Below, in pieces: positions 29,481 through 38,903 of a DNA stretch of 64,000 nt. Position numbers and translations under genes: made by a program. Within the stretch, counting starts at the first letter, position 1. Every line of letters begins with the position of its first letter. The notes below the pieces were generated by a model, which ran no database searches, was not told where the DNA came from, and was given only the letters and a program-made list of their open reading frames with translations. This stretch comes from Prevotella sp. (GTDB lineage: Bacteria; Bacteroidota; Bacteroidia; Bacteroidales; Bacteroidaceae). The stretch lies in NCBI GenBank assembly GCA_021204905.1, contig JAJPYN010000018.1:88296-152295 (forward strand). The letters are read 5' to 3'.

Positions 29481-29622
29481 AGCCCCCGCGCGAGTGCTAA
29501 TATTCTTAAAAAAGAATAATAATAGAAACTCGCTGCGGCTTGATAGCTAAAAAAGTGTTACATTTGCGGGCTTGTTTAAAAACGGGCGCAATTCGACGTA
29601 ATAATCAAACTGAATTTATAAG

Positions 29623-32616
29623 ATGCAAAACAAAGGACTTGTAATTGTAACCGCCGTTCTTCTGACGCTTGCAAGCATATTCTATTTGTCTTTCTCGGCG
29701 GCTACACGTTACTACGACACCCAAGCCGCCAAACTCGCCGACCCCGTCGCGGAGCAGAACTATAAGGACTCCGTGAAGTACCTCGGCATTTATTCCTATC
29801 AGAAATGTCTCGAGACGCAGATTGGCTTGGGCCTCGACCTGAAAGGCGGCATGACCGTCATCCTCGAGATCTCCGTGCCCGACGTGCTGGAGAACCTTGC
29901 CGACCACAAGACCGACGAGGCGTTTGTCAAATCGATGAAAGAGGCTAAGGCGGAGGAGGAAAAGAGCCAGGCGGACTTCATCACCCTGTTTACTGAGGCT
30001 TACAAGCGCAACGCGCCCGGCCATAAGCTCGCCGAGATATTCTCCACGCAGCAGTTGCAAGGCAAGGTGTCGCCGCAGAGCAGTGATGCCGAAGTAACGA
30101 AAGTTTTGCGTCAGGAGGTGCAGGCCGCCATCGACAACTCGTTCAACGTTGTCCGCACGCGTATCGATAAGTTCGGCGTCGTGCAGCCCAACATCCAGAA
30201 GCTCGAAGGGCAGGACGGCAGGATCATGGTGGAGATGCCGGGCATCCGCGAGCCGGAACGCATGCGCAAGCTGTTGCAGGGTTCGGCCAACCTTGAGTTT
30301 TGGGAGACTTATAACTCCGAAGAGATAGAGCCTTACCTGCGCCAGCTCGACACGCGTTACGCCGCAGCGCAGACCTCGTCGGCTAAGGAAGATACTGTCG
30401 CCGTGGACACCGCTGCGGTTGAAACCGAGACGAAGGCTGCGACGGCGAAGTTCCAACTTAAAGACAACAAAGAAGAGGCAAAATCGGCGGCCGCGAGCGA
30501 CGCTTCCGAGCAGCTGAAAAAGCAGCACCCGCTACTGTCGCGCTTGCAGACGACGGGCGGACGGAGCCTCAGCCTTGTGGGTTACGCCAATGTGCGCGAT
30601 ACGGCGGCAGTCGATTCAATCATCTATTCCGAAATAGCGAAGCAGGTGTTCCCCTCCGACCTGAAACTCCTCTGGGGCGCGAAACCGGCCGACGGGCTTA
30701 ATGCAAAGAACGTGTTCGAGCTGTATGCCTTGAAAGTGACGCAGGCCTCCGGGCGCGCACCACTCGAGGGCGACGTCATCACCACGGCTTCCGACCAGTT
30801 TAACAACCTCACCGGTTCGCCGGAGGTGTCGATGTCAATGAACACTGAGGGTTCGCGCCGCTGGGCAGCACTGACAAAGGCGAACATCGGCAAGGCCATC
30901 GCCATCGTGCTCGACGGGGCTGTTTACTCCGCGCCTCGTGTCAACGGCGAGATTAGCGGCGGCCAATCGTCCATCACCGGCAACTTCACCATCGAGGACA
31001 CGAAGGACCTTGCGAACACTTTGAAATCAGGCCGTATGCCCGCACCGGCACGCATCGTGCAGGAGGAGGTTGTCGGTCCTACGCTCGGCGCACAGTCGAT
31101 CCACCAAGGCATCGTCTCGTTCATCATCGCCTTCATCCTGCTGATGATTTACATGGTCGCCATGTACAACTTCAACGCGGGCATGATGGCCAACTGCGCG
31201 CTGATTGTCAACGTCTTTTTCACGTTGGGAATATTAACGTCGTTCCAAGCGGCGCTGACGATGTCGGGTATAGCCGGTATGGTGCTCTCGCTCGGTACGG
31301 CCGTCGACGCGAACGTGCTTATCTACGAGAGGATCAAGGAGGAGATGAAGCACGGGCTGGGCATTAAGGACGCGCTGGCGAAGGGTTACAGCAACGCCTT
31401 CTCGGCCATCTTCGACTCGAACCTGACGTCCATCCTCACCGGTATCATCCTTTACGTCTTCGGCACAGGCCCCATCCGCGGTTTCGCCACGACATGGATC
31501 ATCGGCATCATCTGCTCGTTCTTCACCGCCGTGTTCCTCACGCGCGTCGTTTACGAGAACCGGATGAAGCACGACAAATGGCTTAACATCAAGTTCTGCA
31601 CGTCGTTCTCGAAGAACCTTATGCAAAACACGCACGTGAAGTTCATGTCGCTGTATAAGCGCTCGTTCGCCATCGCCGCAGTGCTCATCGTGATCTTCGT
31701 TGTAAGCTTCGTTGTGCGCGGCCTGTCGAGGAGCATCGATTTCACGGGCGGCCGCAACTATGTGGTGCAGTTTGAGAATGCCATCGAGCCGGAGGATGTG
31801 CGCCTCGCCATCGCCGACGCCTTCTCCGGATACACCACCGGCGCGCTGGCCTTAGGCACCGACAACAAGACGATCCGCATCTCCACCAACTATAAGATTG
31901 ATTCGAACTCGCCCACTGCCGACGACGAGGCTGAGGAGATACTCTACGGCGCGCTGAAGAAGAAAGGGCTCGTGTCGCAGGCAAGCGTCTCCGATTTCAA
32001 GAACCCCGACGTGCGCGAAGGCGGCTCAATCATCAGTTCGACAAAGGTAGGACCGTCGATAGCGAAGAACATCACCTACGGCGCCATCGTCAGCGTCATC
32101 ATCGCCCTTATCGTGATATTCCTTTACATCCTGCTCCGCTTCCGCAACCTTGCCTTCTCCGTCGGCGCCATCGTCGCGCTGGCTGTCGACACGGTCATCG
32201 TGCTGGGCGTCTATTCGCTGTGCTGGGGCTGGATGCCGTTCTCGCTCGAGATCGACCAGACGTTCATCGGCGCGATATTGACCGTGATCGGTTATTCGAT
32301 TAATGATAAGGTGGTGGTGTTCGACCGTATCCGCGAGAACCTGCGGCTGCATAAGAAGCAGGATTATCAGACCACGTTCAACGACTCGATCAACCAGACC
32401 CTTGCGCGCACCATCAACACCTCGGTCAGCACGCTGCTCGTGCTGCTGTGCATCTTCTTCCTCGGCGGCGAGACCATCCGCAGCTTCTCGTTCGCGATGA
32501 TCCTCGGCGTCGTCGCCGGCACGCTGTCCTCCATCTTCATCGCCTCGCCGACGGCTTACCTCGTCCTCGGGCGCAAGATTGAGAACCGTCTGGCCGCAGT
32601 CGAAACGAAAGAATAA
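29623..32616 (+). CDS. secDF: Fused protein translocase SecDF
   Basis: LGLDLKGGMTVILEI, SLGTAVDANVLIYERIKEE, IDFTGGRNYVVQFE, GYSINDKVVVFDRIREN. Confidence 0.95.
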   Translation: MQNKGLVIVTAVLLTLASIFYLSFSAATRYYDTQAAKLADPVAEQNYKDSVKYLGIYSYQKCLETQIGLGLDLKGGMTVILEISVPDVLENLADHKTDEAFVKSMKEAKAEEEKSQADFITLFTEAYKRNAPGHKLAEIFSTQQLQGKVSPQSSDAEVTKVLRQEVQAAIDNSFNVVRTRIDKFGVVQPNIQKLEGQDGRIMVEMPGIREPERMRKLLQGSANLEFWETYNSEEIEPYLRQLDTRYAAAQTSSAKEDTVAVDTAAVETETKAATAKFQLKDNKEEAKSAAASDASEQLKKQHPLLSRLQTTGGRSLSLVGYANVRDTAAVDSIIYSEIAKQVFPSDLKLLWGAKPADGLNAKNVFELYALKVTQASGRAPLEGDVITTASDQFNNLTGSPEVSMSMNTEGSRRWAALTKANIGKAIAIVLDGAVYSAPRVNGEISGGQSSITGNFTIEDTKDLANTLKSGRMPAPARIVQEEVVGPTLGAQSIHQGIVSFIIAFILLMIYMVAMYNFNAGMMANCALIVNVFFTLGILTSFQAALTMSGIAGMVLSLGTAVDANVLIYERIKEEMKHGLGIKDALAKGYSNAFSAIFDSNLTSILTGIILYVFGTGPIRGFATTWIIGIICSFFTAVFLTRVVYENRMKHDKWLNIKFCTSFSKNLMQNTHVKFMSLYKRSFAIAAVLIVIFVVSFVVRGLSRSIDFTGGRNYVVQFENAIEPEDVRLAIADAFSGYTTGALALGTDNKTIRISTNYKIDSNSPTADDEAEEILYGALKKKGLVSQASVSDFKNPDVREGGSIISSTKVGPSIAKNITYGAIVSVIIALIVIFLYILLRFRNLAFSVGAIVALAVDTVIVLGVYSLCWGWMPFSLEIDQTFIGAILTVIGYSINDKVVVFDRIRENLRLHKKQDYQTTFNDSINQTLARTINTSVSTLLVLLCIFFLGGETIRSFSFAMILGVVAGTLSSIFIASPTAYLVLGRKIENRLAAVETKE

Positions 32617-32677
32617 AATTAACAGGTCGTGGGCCGATAGTTCCGGCGCGAGTTGGAATTGTGCTCACGATTTTTAT

Positions 32678-32749
32678 GCCCCTATAGTTAAATGGATAGA
32701 ACGGAGGTTTCCTAAACCTTTGATCCGAGTTCGATTCTCGGTGGGGGTA
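32678..32749 (+). tRNA. tRNA-Arg (CCT anticodon)
   Basis: GCCCCTA..TGGGGGT acceptor, anticodon loop TTTCCTAAA, GAGTTCGATTCTC T-arm. Confidence 0.92.
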
Positions 32750-33306
32750 CAATATACACGCCCTAAATGATTGAATTTCAGTTATTTACATTTTTATGGG
32801 TAGCAAAAGGGTAGCAAAAAACAACCACACCCCTCACCTTTTGGGGTGATATTGAGCGGTCGGTGTACGGGGTTATTTTAACATTTTCAATGTTGCCGGG
32901 TGCAGAGCTCGCCGCCTGTTTGACAATTTCTCTTTGATTGATTTTTGACGTGCAGAGCTCGCCGGTGTTTTTCATCTGGATTTCAGCGCGCGGCGCGGTC
33001 GCTCTATCTTGGGGGTGCAGAGCTTTGGCGGTCGCTTCACACGTGCGCCTGTGTATGAAATAATGTTGCCGCGCGGCGGTGCAGTGGCGGTTTAGCTCTG
33101 TGGGCTGCCATCAACATACAGGGTGCAGTGGCGGTTTAGCTCTGTGAGCGGTGAGCATATCAACAACACACGGCGCGCCACGTTGCTTTATAAGGCGTTG
33201 TTTTTGTTTGGCGGTGCAGTTATACGGTTTTGCCGCGTCTGGACGGTGTGGCGCGTTCTGGACGCTCGCACGGCGGCGCGCTGCACCACCCATCATTGCC
33301 TGCTCG

Positions 33307-33726
33307 TTAAGTTATTCCCTCACGCTTTGCACGTTCCAATCTTTCTTTGGTTTCTGAACTAACTTTGAGTATTATACGGGGTGCGCCTTGCTCTGGTTTC
33401 TCTGCAAGTGAGCCATCAAGTTGGGCAATCATCCTTGCCGCTGCAATATTGCCTTTCCACGCCTCTTGGTAAAGAGAAATAACCGACAAAGCATTGCAAG
33501 AATATTCTTCATCAGTTCCCAACAATTCATTTGCTTGTTGGTTGAGGCTTGCCGGTGCAGACAATTTGCCCATCGCCAAAACAATTTTTCTTAGGTTGCC
33601 TTTCAACCGCCGCTTTTTGCCGCTTGCCACGCCGCCCTTTCTGCCATTTGTCGCGGCTTCATCGCGGCTTTGCTCACTTGTGAACGGTCTCAACTTCAAA
33701 TTTGCAAGCTGCTTTTCTGTAACCAT
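33307..33726 (-). CDS. KGG/terminase-small-subunit-like phage-type protein
   Basis: RDEAATNGRKGGVASGKKRRLKGNLRKIVLAM plus acidic C-terminus. Confidence 0.45.
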   Translation of the reverse strand: MVTEKQLANLKLRPFTSEQSRDEAATNGRKGGVASGKKRRLKGNLRKIVLAMGKLSAPASLNQQANELLGTDEEYSCNALSVISLYQEAWKGNIAAARMIAQLDGSLAEKPEQGAPRIILKVSSETKERLERAKREGIT

Positions 33727-33739
33727 ACCTACACTACTT

Positions 33740-34072
33740 TTAACCGTCTAAACCATACTTTTCAGCGTGTTCCATCATCTCTTTTATTTCTGGACTTGAA
33801 ACAATGATTTGGTGTATAACCTTTTCCTGCACATCACCGCTTTCAGGGCTTACCGGCGACTGCTTGGGCAACACGTAGTTCAACAACCCCGTGTACACTC
33901 GTATGAATTCAGCGGGCTGCAAATCGTTCAGGCTCGCCTCAAACCGTTCACGCCCGCCATCAAGTATTTGTGCAACCCATCTTTTTAGGTCGCTCGTTAT
34001 CTTGTTGGGTGTGCCTTTGCCTCGCCCGCCCATCCTGCCTTTGCCATCATTCTTTTGCCTCGCCATACTCAA
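33740..34072 (-). CDS. Phage-type DNA-binding protein (GRGKGTPNK motif; TerS-like)
   Basis: MGGRGKGTPNKITSDLKRWVAQILDGGRERFEASLNDL; motif common in phage proteins next to terminase. Confidence 0.45.
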   Translation of the reverse strand: MSMARQKNDGKGRMGGRGKGTPNKITSDLKRWVAQILDGGRERFEASLNDLQPAEFIRVYTGLLNYVLPKQSPVSPESGDVQEKVIHQIIVSSPEIKEMMEHAEKYGLDG

Positions 34073-34115
34073 TACTGAATTAAACTAAAATAGAAAAGAG
34101 AAAGATAGAAAGAGA

Positions 34116-34205
34116 GTGTGGGGCGGGGGCGCGTTTCAGCAGCAGAGCATTTTTTCTTGGGGCTTGGAGCCCAAAAAAATGCCGGGACGCGCCCCGCCCA
34201 CCCAC
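34116..34205. repeat. Large imperfect inverted repeat (~19-nt arms plus inner stem)
   Basis: gtgtggggcgggggcgcgt ... acgcgccccgcccacccac, with inner gcattttttcttgggg...cccaaaaaaatgc. Confidence 0.85.
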
Positions 34206-34220
34206 AAAAATAATATGAAA

Positions 34221-34258
34221 ATTACAAAAACGGTAATTAAAAACATCTTACTATAGAG
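34221..34258. repeat. 38-bp direct repeat copy A (36/38 identical to copy B)
   Basis: attacaaaaacggtaattaaaaacatcttactatagag. Confidence 0.95.
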
Positions 34259-34272
34259 TACTCTTGCCGTTT

Positions 34273-35217
34273 TCATCTGTAATATCTTATTGCCTCCAAC
34301 ATCTTTTTGTCAAGCTCGGTTATTGCCTCACTCTTAACCGTGAACCCGTTGCCCAACTCGCACGCACTCTTAACCGCCGCCCTCAAATCACACGCCTGTT
34401 TGGAAGTTAACGTGCCTTGCTTTCTTGCCTCGTTTATCTGTGAGTACATAGCAAGCTCACCGCCCGCCATCCTAACAAGTGCAAGCACGCCCATAACCTT
34501 TAATTGTTTGGTTGTTTTCATCGCCTCAAAGTTTAATTTTATATCGTTAATCTTGCTAACATCTGTATATGATTGCCACCACCGCTTCACTGCTTTGATA
34601 TAAAACGGCTCACTGTAAAGCATTGCCCCTGTAACCGCCGCCACGCCAAACTGCTTGCCCACGCGCCGCGTGTATCGTTGCTCAATCCTTAACACGTTCC
34701 TGCCTTGATATAGCTCTGGTATTTTTTCTTTCTTTGCCCGTTGCTCTTGGTTTTTATCATAGAAACACAATCGTTGGTTTGCCATTGAGTAATACAGGCT
34801 GTTGGGCTCAACCAACCGTTTTGCATACTTCATTTGTCCTAAATGATTAAAATACACATCAACGGGGTGCTGCACCATTATGTTTTTTGCTACATCAAGA
34901 CGGTAAACGCTCGCTTTATCCATCGGTAAGTGCAACGTATCGGACAAACACTCAATCGCCTGTTGAATATCGCCGCGCACCATCGTTTGGTAATTGTCGC
35001 CCAAATACCATTTGCAGAGTGAACCATCCCTAACTTTGACTTGATAGCTGTTGCAACTCACTTTCAGATTGCCCAACGTGCCTGTGATTGTCGCCTCGCC
35101 CTCGCCATCGGCGGGTGTAATCAATGTAACATTGTCAAGGTAAACGGGTGTTTGTTCCATAAAGTTCACGCCCTGCACATCGTACTTGGTGAGCCTTAAA
35201 TTCACGGTATCAATCAT
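34273..35217 (-). CDS. Phage/plasmid replication initiator, gene II/X-like
   Basis: Start reassigned to MIDTVNLRL; NLKVSCNSYQVKVRDGSLCKWYLGDNYQTMVRGDIQQAIECLSDTLHLPMDKASVYRLDVAKN resembles filamentous-phage-type G2P proteins. Confidence 0.65.
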   Translation of the reverse strand: MIDTVNLRLTKYDVQGVNFMEQTPVYLDNVTLITPADGEGEATITGTLGNLKVSCNSYQVKVRDGSLCKWYLGDNYQTMVRGDIQQAIECLSDTLHLPMDKASVYRLDVAKNIMVQHPVDVYFNHLGQMKYAKRLVEPNSLYYSMANQRLCFYDKNQEQRAKKEKIPELYQGRNVLRIEQRYTRRVGKQFGVAAVTGAMLYSEPFYIKAVKRWWQSYTDVSKINDIKLNFEAMKTTKQLKVMGVLALVRMAGGELAMYSQINEARKQGTLTSKQACDLRAAVKSACELGNGFTVKSEAITELDKKMLEAIRYYR

Positions 35218-35253
35218 TACTAAAACGGTAATTAGAAACATCTTACTATAGAG
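35216..35253. repeat. 38-bp direct repeat copy B, at the rep start codon
   Basis: attactaaaacggtaattagaaacatcttactatagag. Confidence 0.95.
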
Positions 35254-35291
35254 AGAGTTGCCCTTAAACAGAGCAACCCCCACTACATCGT

Positions 35292-35738
35292 TCACATTGT
35301 TGGATTAGCGCGGTTTCTCAACGCCTCGATTTCATCATCCAACTCACCATCAATAAACAGGGTGCAGAGCTCGTTAATGCAGCGTTTATAACCGCGCGCC
35401 ACAAACACCTCCATCTGCTTCATATCCGCGCTGAACAGGAAAAGCAAGCCATCGCCCGTGCCTTTCACGTCCCCATATCCTTTCAGCGGTTGCTCAACAT
35501 CCGGTATGTACACGCTTGATATGTTTTTGCCGTTTGTTATAGCATACGTTGCTTTGCGCCTCGCCTCAACCTTGAAAGTATCTGGCACACTGTTACAATA
35601 TAGGAACAATCGTTTGTCTTTTGAGCGGCGGGCAATTGCCTCAAACGGCTCATACTCGCCCGTACAAGCAACACAATCGTACCGGTGCGACTTGATAACC
35701 TTGATTTCCTTGAAAAGGTAGTAATCTGTTAGTTTCAT
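35292..35738 (-). CDS. Hypothetical protein of element 2
   Basis: Intact ORF overlapping upstream HTH gene by a few nt. Confidence 0.5.
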   Translation of the reverse strand: MKLTDYYLFKEIKVIKSHRYDCVACTGEYEPFEAIARRSKDKRLFLYCNSVPDTFKVEARRKATYAITNGKNISSVYIPDVEQPLKGYGDVKGTGDGLLFLFSADMKQMEVFVARGYKRCINELCTLFIDGELDDEIEALRNRANPTM

Positions 35739-36025
35739 CTTGCACCCCCTCTCATACAAAACGTTTGTGCCTGTTGGTTAAGCTCGCCCCCCGTTGCACA
35801 TCGGTTTGTCTGCAACCATTGTTCCAACTCCACGCGGTTGAAATAACACATCTTGCCCATCGGTTTGTAGTGTGGTATCTGTTGCCTCATTGTGAGCTTA
35901 TATAGGTAGCTCTTGGAAATGCCCAAATACCTTGCCGCCTCGTTGCTCGTTAATACTTCCTTTGTGCAGAATAGTGTTTTGTCTTTCAACACGTCTGCAA
36001 CATCGTTAATAAAATTCTCGCTCAT
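35735..36025 (-). CDS. Helix-turn-helix excisionase-family protein
   Basis: LTSNEAARYLGISKSYLYKLTMRQQIPHYKPMGKMCYFNRVELEQWL. Confidence 0.85.
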   Translation of the reverse strand: MSENFINDVADVLKDKTLFCTKEVLTSNEAARYLGISKSYLYKLTMRQQIPHYKPMGKMCYFNRVELEQWLQTNRCATGGELNQQAQTFCMRGGAR

Positions 36026-36026
36026 A

Positions 36027-36428
36027 TTACTGCCTTTCTTGATTGTCGATTTCTCTCACTCTTTCTGTAAGTTCTGCACCTATTTCAAACCACTTATCCC
36101 TGTAATCAAGATAGTGTTCAATAGCTTCATCAAGCGACTTTGTGAGTTTTTCTTTCATAATGCGTTTGATAGGCTCAAAATATTGGCGGTCTGTATTGCC
36201 ACACACTAATTGCATTGAAAGGTCGTTTCTCAAACCATCCGGCAAGTAAACGGCAATATATATCTCACCAAATTCTTGTTCTATACGCACACCGCACGGA
36301 TACGTTGTTTCAATGTGTTGGTTGTAGAGTTGCCCCTCACGTTCCTTAAATTGGCGGTAAGCTTCACCCCTCGCTATGGCAAATTTGTCATCCGGCTTGC
36401 CTTTCCCACCGGTCTTTGTTGTTTTCAT
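36027..36428 (-). CDS. Hypothetical protein of element 2
   Basis: Intact ORF immediately upstream of the HTH gene. Confidence 0.5.
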   Translation of the reverse strand: MKTTKTGGKGKPDDKFAIARGEAYRQFKEREGQLYNQHIETTYPCGVRIEQEFGEIYIAVYLPDGLRNDLSMQLVCGNTDRQYFEPIKRIMKEKLTKSLDEAIEHYLDYRDKWFEIGAELTERVREIDNQERQ

Positions 36429-36555
36429 AATGATATGAATTTAAAAATTAAATAACTATGAGGCGCGGGTGCTGCACGTCTGCAAACCGTTGCCCCGTGA
36501 ACTTGTGTTCTGAACACGGTGCAAAAATATATAGCAAGGGCAAGCAAAAAAATAA

Positions 36556-36581
36556 GGTGTTATTGGATAACCATTAACACC
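36556..36581. terminator. Hairpin downstream of the int operon (terminator or operator)
   Basis: GGTGTTATTGG-ATAA-CCATTAACACC, one mismatch. Confidence 0.45.
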
Positions 36582-36627
36582 CCATTTTGGCAAATATCAA
36601 CCAATATGCAAATACTGTTAGTTCACA

Positions 36628-37674
36628 TCAATCAAAGAATATATCTATATCCATTTGTTCCATCCATTTACAAAGTGAGTGAGCGCGTGCTTGCCTGTTT
36701 GAGCTTTCCAAACTTTTTGCATTAATGCCAAATAGTTCACTCACCGCTTTCAAAGGGAATATACAACCATCATAACCATCTGGTTTTAGTACTTCATACA
36801 GAAAATAGGCACATTGTGTTTTCTGTGTTCTGCCATTTCTCCATTTGTAACCATCATCAACCTCACACATATAACCTTTATCGATTGCACGTTGAAAATA
36901 CTTTGCAATCCTTTCTTCCTGCAAACAATCCAATTCACTCAAAAATCGTTCCTTTGCCGTTTCTGTTATCTTTGAGGCGGTTTTATCCTGCTTGGGTGTA
37001 GTTGCCCGCTCGCTCGGTTTCATCGCCTCTTGGTGCAAATCCGGCGCGTCTGTGGCGGTTTCTGTGAGCTGCACGCCCTGCACCCACGCCTCATCCTTAA
37101 TCTTTTCTTTCTCTGTTTGCAGAGCTATGTAAAGGAACACCAATTCTGCTTCCCGCTCAAAATATGCCATTCGTTCAAAATCCAAATCCCTCTGACTAAA
37201 CTCTTTTATCTGCTTGCAGAGCTCAAACTCCGGTGTGCCATATACATCATAGAAAACATAGTAAAAAATGTTGCCATATTCATTAACTTCCTCGCCATCA
37301 TTATGTGCTTGGAAAATTTTACAATAAAAATCATATCGCTGTTGAATTGTTGGGAAAGACGTTTCATATTTCAGAACATAATTATAATGGTTTGCCATCA
37401 ACCAAATGCAACTCCCAACAGAACCAACAAAGGGTGTGCCATAATTTTTGATATTATCATCATCGAACCGCGCCAAATCAAAGTAGGTGCTTTGCATAAA
37501 CGCCTCCATCAAGTCTTTGCAGTACTCGATAACATCGCCCACACCGCTTTTGATTTTGTCCTGCACCAAACACACGCCCCTCCACCGTTGGTTAAGGTCG
37601 GTGAGCTGCAAATAGTCTGCAACTTGATTGTACAGGCGTTCAATATCCAAATGCTTTGCCTCCATCGCCATCAA
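36628..37674 (-). CDS. Hypothetical protein co-transcribed with integrase
   Basis: 348 aa ORF overlapping the integrase 3' end by 4 nt. Confidence 0.6.
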   Translation of the reverse strand: MMAMEAKHLDIERLYNQVADYLQLTDLNQRWRGVCLVQDKIKSGVGDVIEYCKDLMEAFMQSTYFDLARFDDDNIKNYGTPFVGSVGSCIWLMANHYNYVLKYETSFPTIQQRYDFYCKIFQAHNDGEEVNEYGNIFYYVFYDVYGTPEFELCKQIKEFSQRDLDFERMAYFEREAELVFLYIALQTEKEKIKDEAWVQGVQLTETATDAPDLHQEAMKPSERATTPKQDKTASKITETAKERFLSELDCLQEERIAKYFQRAIDKGYMCEVDDGYKWRNGRTQKTQCAYFLYEVLKPDGYDGCIFPLKAVSELFGINAKSLESSNRQARAHSLCKWMEQMDIDIFFD

Positions 37675-38903
37675 GAATTAAGTTCAGGCAGATATTGAGT
37701 TAAATCTAACAGGCTGTTAATCGCTTCACGTTTGGCTGTATCGGTCGCCCTCGTGTACTTTTCTGTATATTTCAGCGTGCTATGTCCCAACAGGGTTGCC
37801 ACCGTCTTAATGTTTGCCCCGTTGATTAATGCATTAGTAGCAAAGCTGTGGCGCGCACAATGCCACGATATATGCTTGGTTATCCCTGCACGCCTCACCC
37901 ACTGCTTTATTAGCTTCATACAATGCTCATAGCTCGGTAAGGCAAAAATAAGCTCGCCCGCCGCTTTGGGCTCACCTATCAACTGCAACAACCCCGCGTT
38001 CAAAGGAATTGCCACGCCGCTCGCCGCGCTGTGTCCCTTTGTCTTGTTCTGCTCGAACTTCAAAAAACCATTGGAATAATCCACATTGGCAAACGTCAAA
38101 TCTTTCACATCACAGAACCTTAACCCCGTGTGCAGACAAAAGACAAACGCGCGCTGCACCGCCGGGTTGCCCTCGTATGGTGTTGCCAATAGCTGCTTTA
38201 TTTCATCTTGGGACAAAACATCCTTTACCAAAATGTTATCATCAACCTTGATTGTTATGTGAGCGCACGGGTTTTTGGCAAACACATCGTGCTCCACTGC
38301 ATACAAAATCACTTTCTTGAACCGTGCATATATCGATTTTGCCCCCGTGCCTTTGCTCCTACTTTGCAGATACTCCACAAACGCCTCCATCATATCCTTG
38401 TTTATCTGGTTCGGTTTTATCGCTTTGGCAAACTGCTTGTACTCCGGCGTGTCGTTCAGGAACTCAATAAACCGCCTCAATGCCAATGCCACCATCCTAA
38501 CATCTTTCTTGGTGTAGCTATCAAGGTATGCCTGAAAGTAATCTATAAAATTTATATCATCATTCTTTCTCAATCGGTAACCGTGCACATCATCCAACAA
38601 CTCTTGCCCGCGCTCGTACCTTACACGTCTGGCAAGTTCCATCGTTTCCTTATTGTGTTGCCGCTCAAACGGTGTACGGGGTGCAGTCCAAAGGTAGAGC
38701 TTCAAAAATTCACGCCGCCTATCTACCTTAACGCCCTCTTTGCCCGTCTGCTCGTTGATTGTCTTGGTGTAACCAAAATAATAATCAAGGAACAAACTTT
38801 CCCTGCCATCGCTCAACATCTTTGCCCCCAACTTGGGATTGTCGCCCGTGTCGGTGCTAATCATATAGGTGTTATCACATCTGTAATTTCTTTTTAGTGC
38901 CAT
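37671..38903 (-). CDS. Tyrosine-type integrase of element 2
   Basis: FCLHTGLRFCDVKDLTF, ISWHCARHSFATNALINGANIKTVATLLGHSTLKYTEKYTR. Confidence 0.93.
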   Translation of the reverse strand: MALKRNYRCDNTYMISTDTGDNPKLGAKMLSDGRESLFLDYYFGYTKTINEQTGKEGVKVDRRREFLKLYLWTAPRTPFERQHNKETMELARRVRYERGQELLDDVHGYRLRKNDDINFIDYFQAYLDSYTKKDVRMVALALRRFIEFLNDTPEYKQFAKAIKPNQINKDMMEAFVEYLQSRSKGTGAKSIYARFKKVILYAVEHDVFAKNPCAHITIKVDDNILVKDVLSQDEIKQLLATPYEGNPAVQRAFVFCLHTGLRFCDVKDLTFANVDYSNGFLKFEQNKTKGHSAASGVAIPLNAGLLQLIGEPKAAGELIFALPSYEHCMKLIKQWVRRAGITKHISWHCARHSFATNALINGANIKTVATLLGHSTLKYTEKYTRATDTAKREAINSLLDLTQYLPELNS

